From an uncultured Gemmiger sp. (GTDB taxonomy: Bacteria; Bacillota; Clostridia; Oscillospirales; Ruminococcaceae), in NCBI GenBank assembly GCA_944388175.1, contig CALXHR010000001.1, positions 62,001-126,000 on the forward strand: a stretch of 64,000 bases of DNA, read 5' to 3'. Position 1 is the first letter of the stretch; every line of letters starts with the position of its first letter. Below the pieces are notes generated by a model. That model was not told the DNA's origin and did not search any database. It saw only the letters and a program-made list of their open reading frames with translations. This document shows, piece by piece, positions 52,791 through 62,128 of the stretch. The position numbers and the translations under genes are program-made.

Positions 52791-53608
52791 GCAAGATCCG
52801 CCTGGATCAATACCTGTGCCAGAACGGCCTGGTGCAAAGCCGCGAGCGCGCCAAAGCGTTGATTATGTCCGGTATCGTCTTTGTCAATGAGCAAAAAGTG
52901 GACAAAGCCGGCGAGATGATCGCCCCCGACGCCAAAGTGGAAGTGCGCGGGCACGATATCGGTTACGTCAGCCGTGGCGGGCTCAAGCTGGAAAAGGCGA
53001 TGCAGGTGTTCCCGATGCGCCCCGAAGGCAAAGTCTGTATGGATATCGGCGCATCCACGGGCGGCTTTACCGACTGCATGCTGCAAAACGGCGCGGTCAA
53101 AGTTTATGCCGTCGACGTCGGCTACGGGCAGCTTGCCTGGAGTTTGCGCACCGACGCGCGGGTCGTCAACATGGAACGCACGAACATCCGCCATGTAAAG
53201 CCGGAGGACCTTACAGAGCCGGTTGCGTTTTTCAGCGTCGATGTATCCTTCATTTCTCTCAAACATATCTTCCCGGTAGCCGATGCGATCTGCACGCCGG
53301 ACGCCGTAGGCGTCTGCCTGGTCAAGCCGCAGTTTGAAGCCGGGCGCGAAAAGGTCGGCAAAAAGGGCGTTGTGCGCGAACCAGCAACCCACCGCGAAGT
53401 GCTGGAAATGGCGCAAAGCTATGCCCTGGCCAACCATTTTACCGCCGCCGGGCTGGATTTTTCCCCCATCAAAGGCCCGGAAGGCAACATTGAATTTCTG
53501 CTGTACGTGCAGCACAGCGCCGACCCGCAGCCGCTGCCGGCAGAAACGATCCCTGCGGTGGTCGCCGCGGCGCATGAAGCGCTGGACAAGACGCCCAATC
53601 TCCACTGA
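52787..53608 (+). CDS. tlyA: TlyA family rRNA (cytidine-2'-O)-methyltransferase
   Basis: A 273-residue protein with an N-terminal S4 RNA-binding domain (RLDQYLCQNGLVQSRERAKALI) and an FtsJ-type methyltransferase domain (DIGASTGGFTDCMLQNGA near residue 81; FFSVDVSFISLKHIFP). TlyA enzymes methylate 16S/23S rRNA and are a common dxs neighbour in Firmicutes (YqxC). The ATG overlaps dxs by four bases. Confidence 0.94.
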   Translation: MSKIRLDQYLCQNGLVQSRERAKALIMSGIVFVNEQKVDKAGEMIAPDAKVEVRGHDIGYVSRGGLKLEKAMQVFPMRPEGKVCMDIGASTGGFTDCMLQNGAVKVYAVDVGYGQLAWSLRTDARVVNMERTNIRHVKPEDLTEPVAFFSVDVSFISLKHIFPVADAICTPDAVGVCLVKPQFEAGREKVGKKGVVREPATHREVLEMAQSYALANHFTAAGLDFSPIKGPEGNIEFLLYVQHSADPQPLPAETIPAVVAAAHEALDKTPNLH

Positions 53609-53626
53609 GCCGAAAGGAACTAGCGG

Positions 53627-54469
53627 ATGTCCGTTCTGTTGATCCCCAACATCACCAAAGACGAAGGGCTGGCCGTCACCCGGCAAACCGCCGCACTGCT
53701 GCAGCAGTACGGGGTGGCGGTCCTGCTGGCGGAACCGGCCCTGAAAGACCAGCTGCCCGGCGTGCCGGTCCTGCCGGAAGCGCAGGCTTACCGCCAGGCC
53801 GACCAGGTCGTCACCATTGGCGGCGACGGCACATTGCTGCGCAGCGGCCATGACTGTGTGCGCTACGGCAAGCCAGTGCTGGGTGTCAACCTGGGGCGCA
53901 CGGGGTTTCTGGCCACCTGCGAGGTGGAAGAACTGCCCGAAAAACTGCGCAGGCTGGCGGCGGGGGAGTACACGTTGGCCGCGCGCGGTCTGCTGGCAGT
54001 CAGCGGCGTCGACGCACAGTGGCAGGCGCAGGCCATCAACGACGTCGTGGTGTTTGGGCAGACCCGCATGCACCCCATGGATTACTGTGTGTACTGCGAC
54101 GGCGCGTTCGTCAGCCGCTACCGCAGCGACGGGCTGATTTTGGCGACGCCGACCGGGTCGACGGCCTATTCTTTTTCTGCCGGGGGGCCGGTGCTGGACG
54201 GCGCCGCCGATGTGATGGTGCTGACGCCGGTTTGTGCGCACAACGTACATACCGCGCCGCTGGTGTTTGCCGCCGGCCGCACGCTGGAGATCGTCGCGGA
54301 CGCCGAAAACCGCGACCCCTGTTATGTCTGCGCCGACAGCGGCCCCACTTACATGTTGGAGCCGGGGGAGCGTTTTTGTGCGACAGCTGCCCCGGGGAAA
54401 CTGCAGTTAATCACGTTCTGCGAGTCGGAACAGTTTTATGCGATTGAAAATAAGCTCATAAGGAGATGA
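53627..54469 (+). CDS. nadK: NAD kinase
   Basis: A 280-residue cytoplasmic enzyme that phosphorylates NAD to NADP. The signature GGDGTLLR (about residues 64–71) and the GVNLGRTGFLA and TPTGSTAYSFSAGGP motifs are present in order. CCGAAAGGA lies upstream. It follows tlyA by 18 bases and precedes argR, the standard Firmicutes order. Confidence 0.96.
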   Translation: MSVLLIPNITKDEGLAVTRQTAALLQQYGVAVLLAEPALKDQLPGVPVLPEAQAYRQADQVVTIGGDGTLLRSGHDCVRYGKPVLGVNLGRTGFLATCEVEELPEKLRRLAAGEYTLAARGLLAVSGVDAQWQAQAINDVVVFGQTRMHPMDYCVYCDGAFVSRYRSDGLILATPTGSTAYSFSAGGPVLDGAADVMVLTPVCAHNVHTAPLVFAAGRTLEIVADAENRDPCYVCADSGPTYMLEPGERFCATAAPGKLQLITFCESEQFYAIENKLIRR

Positions 54470-54474
54470 TCTGG

Positions 54475-54936
54475 ATGAAAAGCGCCCGCCATCAGGCCAT
54501 TTTGGACCTGATCGAAAAACATCCCATCGACCGGCAGGAGGACCTGCTGGCCCACCTGCGGGAAGCAGGGTTTGACGTTACCCAGGCCACGGTCTCGCGG
54601 GATATCCGCGACCTGCAGCTGGTCAAAGTAGCCGACGGCAGCGGCCGCTACCGCTATATGCCGGCGGCGGCTTCCGGCAAGGTGGCCCATTCTCCCAGCC
54701 GGTTTGAGATGATTTTCCGTGAGTCGGTCCTCAAAGTGGATTGCGCCGGCCACATGGTGCTGGTCAAGTGTTTTTCCGGCATGGCCAACGCCGCCTGCGA
54801 GGTCTTTGACGCCAAGCAGTGGCGCAATGTGGTCGGTACGCTTTCGGGCGACGACACCTTTTTCATCCTGATGCGCACCGAAGAGGACGCCACGGCGATC
54901 TGCAAGGCGCTGCAGCAATACGTTCGCCGCGGGTAA
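54475..54936 (+). CDS. argR: Arginine repressor ArgR/AhrC
   Basis: A 153-residue regulator with an N-terminal winged helix (HQAILDLIEKHPIDRQEDLL, then TQATVSRDIRDLQLVK) and a C-terminal arginine-binding, hexamer-forming domain with GTLSGDDTFFILM. The ATG at 54475 follows AAGGAG with nine bases between. It lies between nadK and recN as in most Firmicutes, and probably represses arginine synthesis genes elsewhere. Confidence 0.96.
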   Translation: MKSARHQAILDLIEKHPIDRQEDLLAHLREAGFDVTQATVSRDIRDLQLVKVADGSGRYRYMPAAASGKVAHSPSRFEMIFRESVLKVDCAGHMVLVKCFSGMANAACEVFDAKQWRNVVGTLSGDDTFFILMRTEEDATAICKALQQYVRRG

Positions 54937-54971
54937 CATCCATCCGCACCACATAGGGGAGGGGCTGGCCG

Positions 54972-56639
54972 ATGCTGGCAAACCTGAAAATTGAAAATAT
55001 TGCCGTCATCGAAAAGGCAGAAGTGCAGTTCACCGCAGGCTTTAATGTCCTGACCGGTGAGACCGGCGCGGGCAAATCGATTTTGATTGATTCCATCAAC
55101 GCCATTTTGGGCAACCGCACTTCGCGTGAACTGGTGCGCAGCGGCGCGGCCAAAGCCTGCATCTGGGCTACGTTTGAGCATATCCCCGCCGCCGTCAAGG
55201 CCAAGCTGGAGCAGTGCGGGTATGAGGCGGCCGACGACCTGCTCTTGTACCGCGAGATCAGCGCCGAAGGCAAGGGCAGCTGCCGCATCAACGGCATGCC
55301 GGCCACGGCGGGCGTCGTGCGGGATATTTCTGCCGGGCTGCTTTCCATCCACGGCCAGCACGACAGCCAGGGCCTGACCAACCCGGCGCTGCACCTGGGG
55401 CTGCTGGACCAGTATGCCCAAAATGAAACGCTGTTTGCCGCCTACTACCGGCGCTACCGGGCGCTGGTGACTGCCAAACGGCAGCTGGACGCGCTGCTGG
55501 CAAGCGAAGCCGACAAGCAGCGCCACATCGAAGCGCTGACCGCTGAGATTGACGCCATCGACGCAGCGGCCCTGCAGCCAGGCGAGGAAAAAGCGCTGAC
55601 AGAGCGCAAGAACATCATCACGCATGCGCAAAGCATCCTGCAGGGGCTGACGGCGGCGCATCTGGCGCTGGCCGGGGACGAGGACGGCGAACAGGCCGGC
55701 GCGGCCGATCTGATCGGCGGCGCGGTGGACGGACTGCACAACGCTGCCCGCCAGGACGAGACGCTGGCCCCGCTGGCCGAGCGCTTGCAGGAACTGTACT
55801 ATGCCGGGCGGGAACTGGCAACCGATTTGGCCGACCGCCTGGGCGCTTATGATTTTGACGCCGGGGAACTGGACCAGATCGAGAGCCGGCTGGACACCAT
55901 CTACCGCATCAAGCAGAAGTTCGGCATGGAGGTCGACGAGCTGCTGGCCCGGCGCGCCAAAGCGGCCGAAGAGCTGGAGAGCTTCCAATCTTCCGGCAAA
56001 AAGATCGCGGAACTGCGCGGCGAGACCCAACAGCTTTATGCGCAGGCCAAAGAAGCCGCCGAAAAACTGACGCAGAGCCGCCTGACCGCTTTTACGGCGA
56101 TGAACAAGCAGATGAAAGCGGCGCTGGAGTTTTTGAACATGCCGGGCATCCGGTTTGCGCTGCGCCATGCGCGGGGACCGCTTTCCTCCCACGGGCAGGA
56201 CAACGTCGAGTTTTTGATCTCCACCAACCCCGGCGAGGAACCCAAACCGCTGGCCAAGGTGGCGTCGGGCGGCGAGCTTTCCCGCATCATGCTGGCGTTC
56301 AAAAGCGCTCTGGCGGACCGTGACGCGCTGCCCACCGTGATCTATGACGAGATCGACACCGGTGTTTCCGGCCTGGCGGCCGGGCGCATCGGCCAGCTGC
56401 TGCACCAGACGGCCCAGGGCCGCCAGGTGCTGTGCATCACGCACACGCCGCAGGTGGCCGCCTTTGCCGACAACCAGCTGCTGATCCAAAAGAACGTGCG
56501 CGCCGACCGCACCTATACCGAGATCCACACCCTGGACCTCGACGGCCGCGTGCAGGTGCTGGCGCGCATGATCTCCGGCGATAAAGTCACCGACCTGAGC
56601 CTGGCCAACGCCCGGGAACTGATTGAAAAGTCGAGATAA
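54972..56639 (+). CDS. recN: DNA repair protein RecN
   Basis: A 555-residue SMC-like ATPase in double-strand break repair. Walker A is GETGAGKSIL (about 30–39), the coiled-coil arms span about 155–360, and the ABC signature VASGGELSRIMLAFK and Walker B TVIYDEIDTGVSG close the head. GGGAGGGG precedes the ATG. It is the last gene of the long run that starts at the Asp23-family gene. Confidence 0.97.
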   Translation: MLANLKIENIAVIEKAEVQFTAGFNVLTGETGAGKSILIDSINAILGNRTSRELVRSGAAKACIWATFEHIPAAVKAKLEQCGYEAADDLLLYREISAEGKGSCRINGMPATAGVVRDISAGLLSIHGQHDSQGLTNPALHLGLLDQYAQNETLFAAYYRRYRALVTAKRQLDALLASEADKQRHIEALTAEIDAIDAAALQPGEEKALTERKNIITHAQSILQGLTAAHLALAGDEDGEQAGAADLIGGAVDGLHNAARQDETLAPLAERLQELYYAGRELATDLADRLGAYDFDAGELDQIESRLDTIYRIKQKFGMEVDELLARRAKAAEELESFQSSGKKIAELRGETQQLYAQAKEAAEKLTQSRLTAFTAMNKQMKAALEFLNMPGIRFALRHARGPLSSHGQDNVEFLISTNPGEEPKPLAKVASGGELSRIMLAFKSALADRDALPTVIYDEIDTGVSGLAAGRIGQLLHQTAQGRQVLCITHTPQVAAFADNQLLIQKNVRADRTYTEIHTLDLDGRVQVLARMISGDKVTDLSLANARELIEKSR

Positions 56640-56668
56640 TTCCCCTATGCGGAAACGCCGGGCGTGCC

Positions 56669-56697
56669 TTGACTTTACCGCATACTTATGCTACAGT
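56669..56697 (+). promoter_or_regulatory. Promoter of the tyrS T-box leader
   Basis: TTGACT, a 17-base spacer and TACAGT, about 330 bases before tyrS. Confidence 0.75.
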
Positions 56698-56703
56698 AAT
56701 ACA

Positions 56704-56990
56704 CGATAAATGCATTGACGGGGCCCAGTACCCGCCATTGCCCTGCGAGAGAGAGGTCCCGGTTGGTGCAAGGGGCTGGCAGGGCGGGCGGTGAATACCC
56801 CCCTGAGCAGCCGGCTGAACGCGCAAAGCCACTAGGCCGTGCCGTGTGCGCACGTTACAGCGTTTGGGTGTCGGGGCTTCCCTTTGGCCGCTGCACCCGC
56901 GAAGGCCTGCCGCCGCGAGGGGCAGGCAAACAGAGGTGGTACCGCGGATTTTCGCCCTCTGCCAAATTTCACATTTGGCAGGGGCTTTTC
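56704..56990 (+). ncRNA. T-box riboswitch (tyrosine specifier) upstream of tyrS
   Basis: The leader carries the T-box sequence AGGTGGTACCGCGG (56934–56947), which pairs with the 3' end of uncharged tRNA. The Stem I region holds GTGAATACCC with the presumed specifier codon TAC (56796–56798), which fits tRNA-Tyr and the downstream gene. A terminator stem (GCCCTCTGCCAAAT / ATTTGGCAGGGGC, 56954–56985) with a T-run follows. Uncharged tRNA-Tyr should favour read-through into tyrS. Confidence 0.95.
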
Positions 56991-56991
56991 T
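56954..56991 (+). terminator. T-box regulated terminator
   Basis: A 13–14-bp stem directly after the T-box sequence, followed by TTTTCTTTT, 36 bases before tyrS. Confidence 0.9.
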
Positions 56992-57026
56992 TTTGCCTTT
57001 GCCGCCACGACCAAGGAGGAAGCTTT

Positions 57027-58247
57027 ATGACGATCTATGACGAACTGAAAGCGCGCGGGCTCATCGCGCAGGTGACCGACGAAGAGGAGATCAAAGAGGT
57101 CATCAACAACGGCAAGGCGACGTTTTACATCGGCTTTGACTGCACGGCCGACAGCCTGACCGCCGGGCACTTTATGGCTCTGACGCTGATGAAACGCCTG
57201 CAGATGGCCGGCAACAAACCCATCGCGCTCATCGGCGGCGGCACGACGATGATCGGCGACCCCTCGGGCCGCACCGATATGCGCAAGATGCTGACCAAGG
57301 AGGATATCGCCCACAACGCCGAGTGCTTCAAGCGCCAGATGGAGCGCTTCATCGAGTTTGGCGAGGGCAAGGCCATGATGCTGAACAACGCCGACTGGCT
57401 GCTGGACCTCAACTATGTCGAGCTGCTGCGCGAGGTGGGCGCCTGCTTCAGCGTCAACAACATGCTGCGCGCCGAGTGCTATAAGCAGCGCATGGAGAAG
57501 GGCCTGTCTTTCCTTGAGTTCAACTACATGATCATGCAGAGCTACGACTTCTACTACATGTTCCAGCATTACGGCTGCAACATGCAGTTTGGCGGCGACG
57601 ACCAGTGGTCCAACATGCTGGGCGGCACCGAGCTGATCCGCCGCAAGCTGGGCAAGGACGCCTACGCCATGACCATCACGCTGCTGACCGACTCTCAGGG
57701 CAAAAAGATGGGCAAGACCGCCGGCAACGCCGTCTGGCTGGACGCCAATAAGACCAGCCCCTTCGAGTTCTACCAGTACTGGCGCAACGTGGGCGACGCC
57801 GACGTGCTCAAGTGCATCCGCATGCTGACCTTCCTGCCGCTGGAGCAGATCGACGAGATGGACCACTGGCAGGGCGAGCAGCTCAACCAGGCCAAGGAGA
57901 TTCTGGCCTTTGAGCTGACCAAGATGGTCCACGGCGAAGCCGAAGCCGAAAAAGCCCAGGCCACGGCCCGCGGCCTGTTTGGTGGTGCCGCCGACCATGA
58001 GAACATGCCCGCGACCGCGCTGGACGCGTCCCTCGTCAAGGACGGCGGCGTCGGCCTGCTGACTGCCATGGTGGCGGCCGGGCTGTGCGGCTCCAACCGG
58101 GAAGCCCGCCAGCTGGTGCAGCAGGGCGGTGTGCTGGTGGACGGCGAGAAAGTCACCGACCCCAAGACGATGCTTTCCGAACAAGCGCTACGCGCCGGCG
58201 TCGTCATCAAAAAGGGCAAAAAGGTCTACCACAAGGTGACGCTGTAA
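57027..58247 (+). CDS. tyrS: Tyrosyl-tRNA synthetase
   Basis: A 406-residue class I synthetase that charges tRNA-Tyr. The HIGH-type motif appears as TAGHFMAL (about 41–48) and the KMSKS-type motif as KKMGKT; an S4-like RNA-binding domain (SNREARQLVQQGGVLVDG) closes the protein. The ATG at 57027 follows AAGGAGG; the open frame continues upstream through the T-box leader and is not used. It is of the TyrZ-like/long type common in Clostridia. Regulation is by the T-box. Confidence 0.97.
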   Translation: MTIYDELKARGLIAQVTDEEEIKEVINNGKATFYIGFDCTADSLTAGHFMALTLMKRLQMAGNKPIALIGGGTTMIGDPSGRTDMRKMLTKEDIAHNAECFKRQMERFIEFGEGKAMMLNNADWLLDLNYVELLREVGACFSVNNMLRAECYKQRMEKGLSFLEFNYMIMQSYDFYYMFQHYGCNMQFGGDDQWSNMLGGTELIRRKLGKDAYAMTITLLTDSQGKKMGKTAGNAVWLDANKTSPFEFYQYWRNVGDADVLKCIRMLTFLPLEQIDEMDHWQGEQLNQAKEILAFELTKMVHGEAEAEKAQATARGLFGGAADHENMPATALDASLVKDGGVGLLTAMVAAGLCGSNREARQLVQQGGVLVDGEKVTDPKTMLSEQALRAGVVIKKGKKVYHKVTL

Positions 58248-58278
58248 ACGCAAGAGACCGGAAAGGGGAGGGCGCACG

Positions 58279-58773
58279 ATGGCGGATATGCTGGTCAAAC
58301 TGTTTGCCTTGCAGCCGCACCCGACGCTTGCGCAACGCATGCAGGCGCAGGGTGTGCGGGTGTGCCGCGCCCTGCCGCCCGACCGGGACCGCGTGATCGC
58401 GTTTGTGCAGCAGCATTTCCCGGAATTTGCCGCCGAGGTTGCCTGCGCCTTTGCGCACCTGCCGGTGCGCTGCTACATTGCCACCGAGGGCAAGGCCCTG
58501 GTGGGCTTTGCCTGCTACGAAGTCACCGCGCCGGATTTCTTTGGCCCCACGGCGGTGCTGGCCACGCACCGCCGCCGCGGCATCGGCCGCGCACTGCTGC
58601 TTGCCAGTTTGCTGTCCCTCAAAGAATTGGGTTATGCTTATGCCATCATCGGTTGGCCTGCCCAGGACGCCGTTGCCTTTTACGAACACGCAGTGGGGGC
58701 GCAGCGCATCCCGGACGACACCCCGGGCCTGTACCGGGATATGATCGACCAGGGCGGAAACGGAGATGTATAA
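58279..58773 (+). CDS. GNAT family N-acetyltransferase
   Basis: A 164-residue protein with the acetyl-CoA binding motif A (TAVLATHRRRGIGRALLLASLL, about residues 93–114) and the following GYAYAIIGWP strand and FYEHAVGA helix of the GNAT fold. The substrate is unknown. It follows tyrS by 31 bases with GGAAAGGGGAGG upstream and may share its transcript. Confidence 0.9.
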   Translation: MADMLVKLFALQPHPTLAQRMQAQGVRVCRALPPDRDRVIAFVQQHFPEFAAEVACAFAHLPVRCYIATEGKALVGFACYEVTAPDFFGPTAVLATHRRRGIGRALLLASLLSLKELGYAYAIIGWPAQDAVAFYEHAVGAQRIPDDTPGLYRDMIDQGGNGDV

Positions 58774-58791
58774 AACTTTACGCCGCCGGCC

Positions 58792-58821
58792 TTGTATGGG
58801 GCCGGCGGTGTGATGTATAAT
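58792..58821 (+). promoter_or_regulatory. Promoter of the radA operon, overlapping a hairpin
   Basis: TTGTAT (58792–58797), an 18-base spacer and TATAAT (58816–58821). The -35 box lies in the loop of a GC-rich inverted repeat (CCGCCGGCC / GGCCGGCGG, 58783–58808). Confidence 0.55.
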
Positions 58822-58876
58822 AAGGCTGTGAGCAACCCGATAAAATCCAAGCATCGGGCTGTCCAGCGGAGGGATT

Positions 58877-60280
58877 ATGCCGAAAGACAAACTCAAAACC
58901 ATTTACGTCTGTACCCAATGCGGCGAGACCAGCCCCCGCTGGCTGGGGCGCTGCCCGTCGTGCGGGGCGTGGAACACCATGACCGAGGACGTCGTGGCCG
59001 AACCGGCCAAGCCGGCTGCCGGCCGCAGCGGCGCAGCGGCGGCGCGCGTGCCCGGTCAGACGACGCTGACGGCGCACACGCTCAAAAACATCAGCACGAC
59101 CGAAGAAAAAAGCCGCATTGTGACCGGCATTGGGGAACTGGACCGCGTGCTGGGCGGCGGCATCGTGCTGGGCAGCGTGACGCTGATCGGCGGCGAGCCG
59201 GGCATTGGCAAATCGACGATTTTGTTGCAGCTGTGCGGCGAGGTCAGCCGTACCAAAAACGTGCTGTACGTCACGGGCGAGGAATCGGTGCGGCAGATCA
59301 AGCTGCGCGCCGTGCGCCTGGATGTCCCGCAGGACAATATCTCGCTGGTGGCCGAGAGCGACGTCGATGAAATCTGCGGGCTGATCGAATCAATGAAGCC
59401 GGACCTGGTGGTCATTGACTCCATCCAGACGATGCGCTGTGCCGATATTGCGTCCTCCTCCGGCACTGTCAGCCAGGTCAAGGAGAGCACCGCCCGCTTT
59501 TTGAACGTCGCCAAAACACTGGAAATCCCGACGTTCATTGTCGGCCACGTCAACAAAGACGGCGCCATTGCCGGCCCCAAGGTCATGGAACATATCGTCG
59601 ATACCGTTTTGTACTTTGAGGGCGACAAAACGCTGCCGTACCGCGTGCTGCGCGCCGTCAAAAACCGGTACGGTTCCACCAATGAGATCGGCATGTTCGA
59701 TATGACGGGCCGCGGGCTCGAACAGATCGAAAACCCGTCCCAGGTCATGCTGGAGGGCCGGCCGCTGGGCATCAGCGGCACCTGTGTGGCCTGCGTGATG
59801 GAAGGCACCCGCCCGGTCTTGAGCGAGATCCAGGCGCTGGCCACCAAGACGAGTTTCCCCAGCCCGCGGCGTACAGCCAGCGGGTTTGACTACAACCGCA
59901 TGTACCTGCTGCTGGCGGTGTTGGAAAAGCGCGCCGGGTACTCCTTTGCCAACCAGGACGTCTATGTCAACATCGTGGGCGGCCTGAAACTGGACGAGAC
60001 CGCCTGCGACCTGCCGGTGTGCATCGCCATGGCGTCCAGCCTGCTGGACCTGCCGGTGGGGGAGAAAACACTTGCCATCGGCGAGGTAGGCCTTGGCGGG
60101 GAGATTCGCAGCGTGCCGCACCTGGAAACGCGCCTGCGGGAAGCGCAGCGCGTCGGGTTTGACACCGCCATCGTGCCCAAACACAATTTAAAAATGATCG
60201 ACCCGGCGCAGTATCCGGGCCTTAAGCTGGTAGGGGTATCCTACCTGCGGGAAGCGATCAACACCATTAAACTGAAATGA
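58877..60280 (+). CDS. radA: DNA repair protein RadA
   Basis: A 467-residue RecA-like protein that acts on recombination intermediates. The zinc finger (CTQCG... RCPSCGAW, 12–32), Walker A GEPGIGKST (about 109–117), the RadA motif KNRYGS and the C-terminal Lon-like domain (DVYVNIVGGLKLDETACDLPV) are all present. GGAGGG lies upstream. It heads a unit with an SseB-like gene ten bases downstream. Confidence 0.97.
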   Translation: MPKDKLKTIYVCTQCGETSPRWLGRCPSCGAWNTMTEDVVAEPAKPAAGRSGAAAARVPGQTTLTAHTLKNISTTEEKSRIVTGIGELDRVLGGGIVLGSVTLIGGEPGIGKSTILLQLCGEVSRTKNVLYVTGEESVRQIKLRAVRLDVPQDNISLVAESDVDEICGLIESMKPDLVVIDSIQTMRCADIASSSGTVSQVKESTARFLNVAKTLEIPTFIVGHVNKDGAIAGPKVMEHIVDTVLYFEGDKTLPYRVLRAVKNRYGSTNEIGMFDMTGRGLEQIENPSQVMLEGRPLGISGTCVACVMEGTRPVLSEIQALATKTSFPSPRRTASGFDYNRMYLLLAVLEKRAGYSFANQDVYVNIVGGLKLDETACDLPVCIAMASSLLDLPVGEKTLAIGEVGLGGEIRSVPHLETRLREAQRVGFDTAIVPKHNLKMIDPAQYPGLKLVGVSYLREAINTIKLK

Positions 60281-60289
60281 GGAACCCTT

Positions 60290-61156
60290 ATGCCTGAGCG
60301 CAACGAAAAAAAGGCGGCCCCCAAGCCGCCGGCCCTGGACCCCAACCTGCAAAAATCCATCGCGGCGTTCCGCAAAGAAAACACGCCCCAAAACCTCAAC
60401 GTGATTTTGAACGAACTGGTCAAAGCCCCGCTGCTGGCCCCGGCGCAGTTCGATATGCACGGCGCCGCGCCCAAACCCGGCCCCGACGGGCGCGTCCAGT
60501 TGCCGCAGAACACCAAGGTGAACCTGATGCTGGCCAGCAACAAAGCGGGCAAACGCTATTATATGGCGTTTACCGACTGGGACGCCGCACGCACATGGCA
60601 GAAACGCACCAAACAGGGCAAGCAGATTGTGATGCTGCGCTTTGACGATTTTGCCGAGATGCTGCAAAAGAGCCACGATGCGTCCGGCCTGATGCTCAAC
60701 CCCGGCGAAAACAGCCTGCTGCTGGAATCGGCGCTGATCGAATCCGTCAAAAAGCAGAAGGACGGTCTGGCGCAGATACGCAAAGCGCAGCAGGAAGTCC
60801 AGATTCAACCCGGCGACCAGGTCACCATCGTGGAGCCGAGCGTGTTGCCCGACGAACTGGCCGACCCCATCTGCGCGGTGCTGGCCGATGCCCCCGGCGT
60901 CGGCGCGGCCTACCTGCAGATCATGATCGTCAACGATACACGCAAGTGTTACCTGCTGGTGCTGGACGGCCCCAAGGACAATGAACTGTTCACCAAAGTG
61001 GCGCAGGCCGCGCGGCCCTACCTGATGAGCCGGGAACAAAAGCTAGCCCTGACCATCACGACCTCTGTCACGCCGCTGGGGCAGCAGGGTATGCGCGACA
61101 GCGAGCCGTTTTACCGCAAGGGCGTCGGCCGCATCGTGGAGGAGGATGACGAATGA
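60290..61156 (+). CDS. SseB family protein
   Basis: A 288-residue protein. The central region (about 45–125, ILNELVKAPLLAPAQFD... KRYYMAFTDWDAARTW... VMLRFDDFAEML) fits the SseB N-terminal domain and the last 110 residues resemble the SseB C-terminal domain (TIVEPSVLPDELADPICAVLADAPGV). SseB is linked to serine sensitivity in Escherichia coli but its role is unknown. It follows radA by ten bases and overlaps the next gene by four. Confidence 0.8.
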   Translation: MPERNEKKAAPKPPALDPNLQKSIAAFRKENTPQNLNVILNELVKAPLLAPAQFDMHGAAPKPGPDGRVQLPQNTKVNLMLASNKAGKRYYMAFTDWDAARTWQKRTKQGKQIVMLRFDDFAEMLQKSHDASGLMLNPGENSLLLESALIESVKKQKDGLAQIRKAQQEVQIQPGDQVTIVEPSVLPDELADPICAVLADAPGVGAAYLQIMIVNDTRKCYLLVLDGPKDNELFTKVAQAARPYLMSREQKLALTITTSVTPLGQQGMRDSEPFYRKGVGRIVEEDDE

Positions 61157-62082
61157 GCGTCAAGCGTTTGTTGGACTGCACCGCGCGGGAACTCACCGCC
61201 TATGGCAAGCAGGAACTGCTGGCCGCCATTGCCGGCAGCGAGGGACGCGTGCTGGCGTGCGAGACGATCGGCATCACGCAACCGCTGCTGGGCGATGTGA
61301 CCAACGCCGAGTATGCGGCCGCCCTGAGCGCCGACATCGTGCTGCTGAACATGTTTGATGTACAGCACCCCGTCATCCAGGCGCTGCCGGACGTGCCGGA
61401 AGGACAGACCGTGCGCGAACTTAAGCGGCTGACCGGGCGGGTAATCGGCATCAATCTGGAGCCGACGACACCCGCGCAGGCGCAGGGCAACGACGGTACG
61501 CTGTGGCAGATGAAAGCCGGGCGGCTGGCAACGGCGGAAAACGCCCGCCGCGCCGCTGCGATGGGCGTTGACCTTATCGTGCTGACCGGCAACCCCGGCA
61601 ACGGCGTGCGCAACGATGCCATTGTGCAGGCGCTGCGCGAGATCAGCGCCGCCGTGGGGGACCGCGTGATGCTGGCTGCCGGCAAGATGCACGCTTCCGG
61701 CGTGGCGGGTGAGGGCGGCGAAAAGATCATGACGCCCGACGACGCCTGCGCCTTTATGGACGCCGGGGCCGATATCATCTTGCTGCCGGCGCCCGGTACG
61801 GTGCCCGGCATCACGCCGGAGTATGCCCACCGTTTGATCGAAACGGTGCACGCCCGCGGCAAACTGGCGCTGACGTCCATCGGCACTTCGCAGGAAGGCG
61901 CGGACACCGCCACCATCCGGCAGATTGCGCTGCTGTGCAAAATGGCCGGGGCGGATATCCACCACATTGGCGACACCGGCGTGCCGGGCATGGCGCTGCC
62001 GCAGAACATTTTGGCGTATTCCATCGCCATCCGCGGCGAGCGCCACACCTACCACCGCATGGCGCAGTCCATCAACCGCTGA
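61153..62082 (+). CDS. TIM-barrel-like protein of an uncharacterised family (often annotated DUF7916/haloacid dehalogenase-like)
   Basis: A 309-residue cytoplasmic protein with an alternating alpha/beta pattern consistent with a TIM barrel: VLACETIGI, ADIVLLNMFDV, VIGINLEP, VDLIVLTGNPG, MLAAGKMHASGV, ADIILLPAPGTVPGI and ADIHHIGDTGVPGM. The regular spacing of glycine-rich strand ends suggests a phosphate- or metabolite-binding enzyme. No haloacid dehalogenase DxD motif is evident. The reaction is unknown. It overlaps the SseB-like gene and ends before a terminator. Confidence 0.65.
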   Translation: MSVKRLLDCTARELTAYGKQELLAAIAGSEGRVLACETIGITQPLLGDVTNAEYAAALSADIVLLNMFDVQHPVIQALPDVPEGQTVRELKRLTGRVIGINLEPTTPAQAQGNDGTLWQMKAGRLATAENARRAAAMGVDLIVLTGNPGNGVRNDAIVQALREISAAVGDRVMLAAGKMHASGVAGEGGEKIMTPDDACAFMDAGADIILLPAPGTVPGITPEYAHRLIETVHARGKLALTSIGTSQEGADTATIRQIALLCKMAGADIHHIGDTGVPGMALPQNILAYSIAIRGERHTYHRMAQSINR

Positions 62083-62091
62083 AGCTGACAC

Positions 62092-62122
62092 AAAACCCCC
62101 ACTGCCTTTTGCGCAGTGGGGG
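62092..62122. terminator. Bidirectional terminator between convergent genes
   Basis: A perfect 10-bp stem (CCCCCACTGC / GCAGTGGGGG) with a seven-base loop; on the minus strand it is followed by TTTTG. Confidence 0.75.
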
Positions 62123-62128
62123 TGATGC

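Noticed and set aside
54654-56528. Minus-strand open frame of 624 codons opposite recN
   Set aside because: Antisense to a complete recN with all ATPase motifs; a GC-driven shadow frame.
56715-57026. Open frame extending tyrS upstream by 104 codons
   Set aside because: It runs through the T-box leader and its terminator; the ATG at 57027 has a strong AAGGAGG site and gives the normal protein length.
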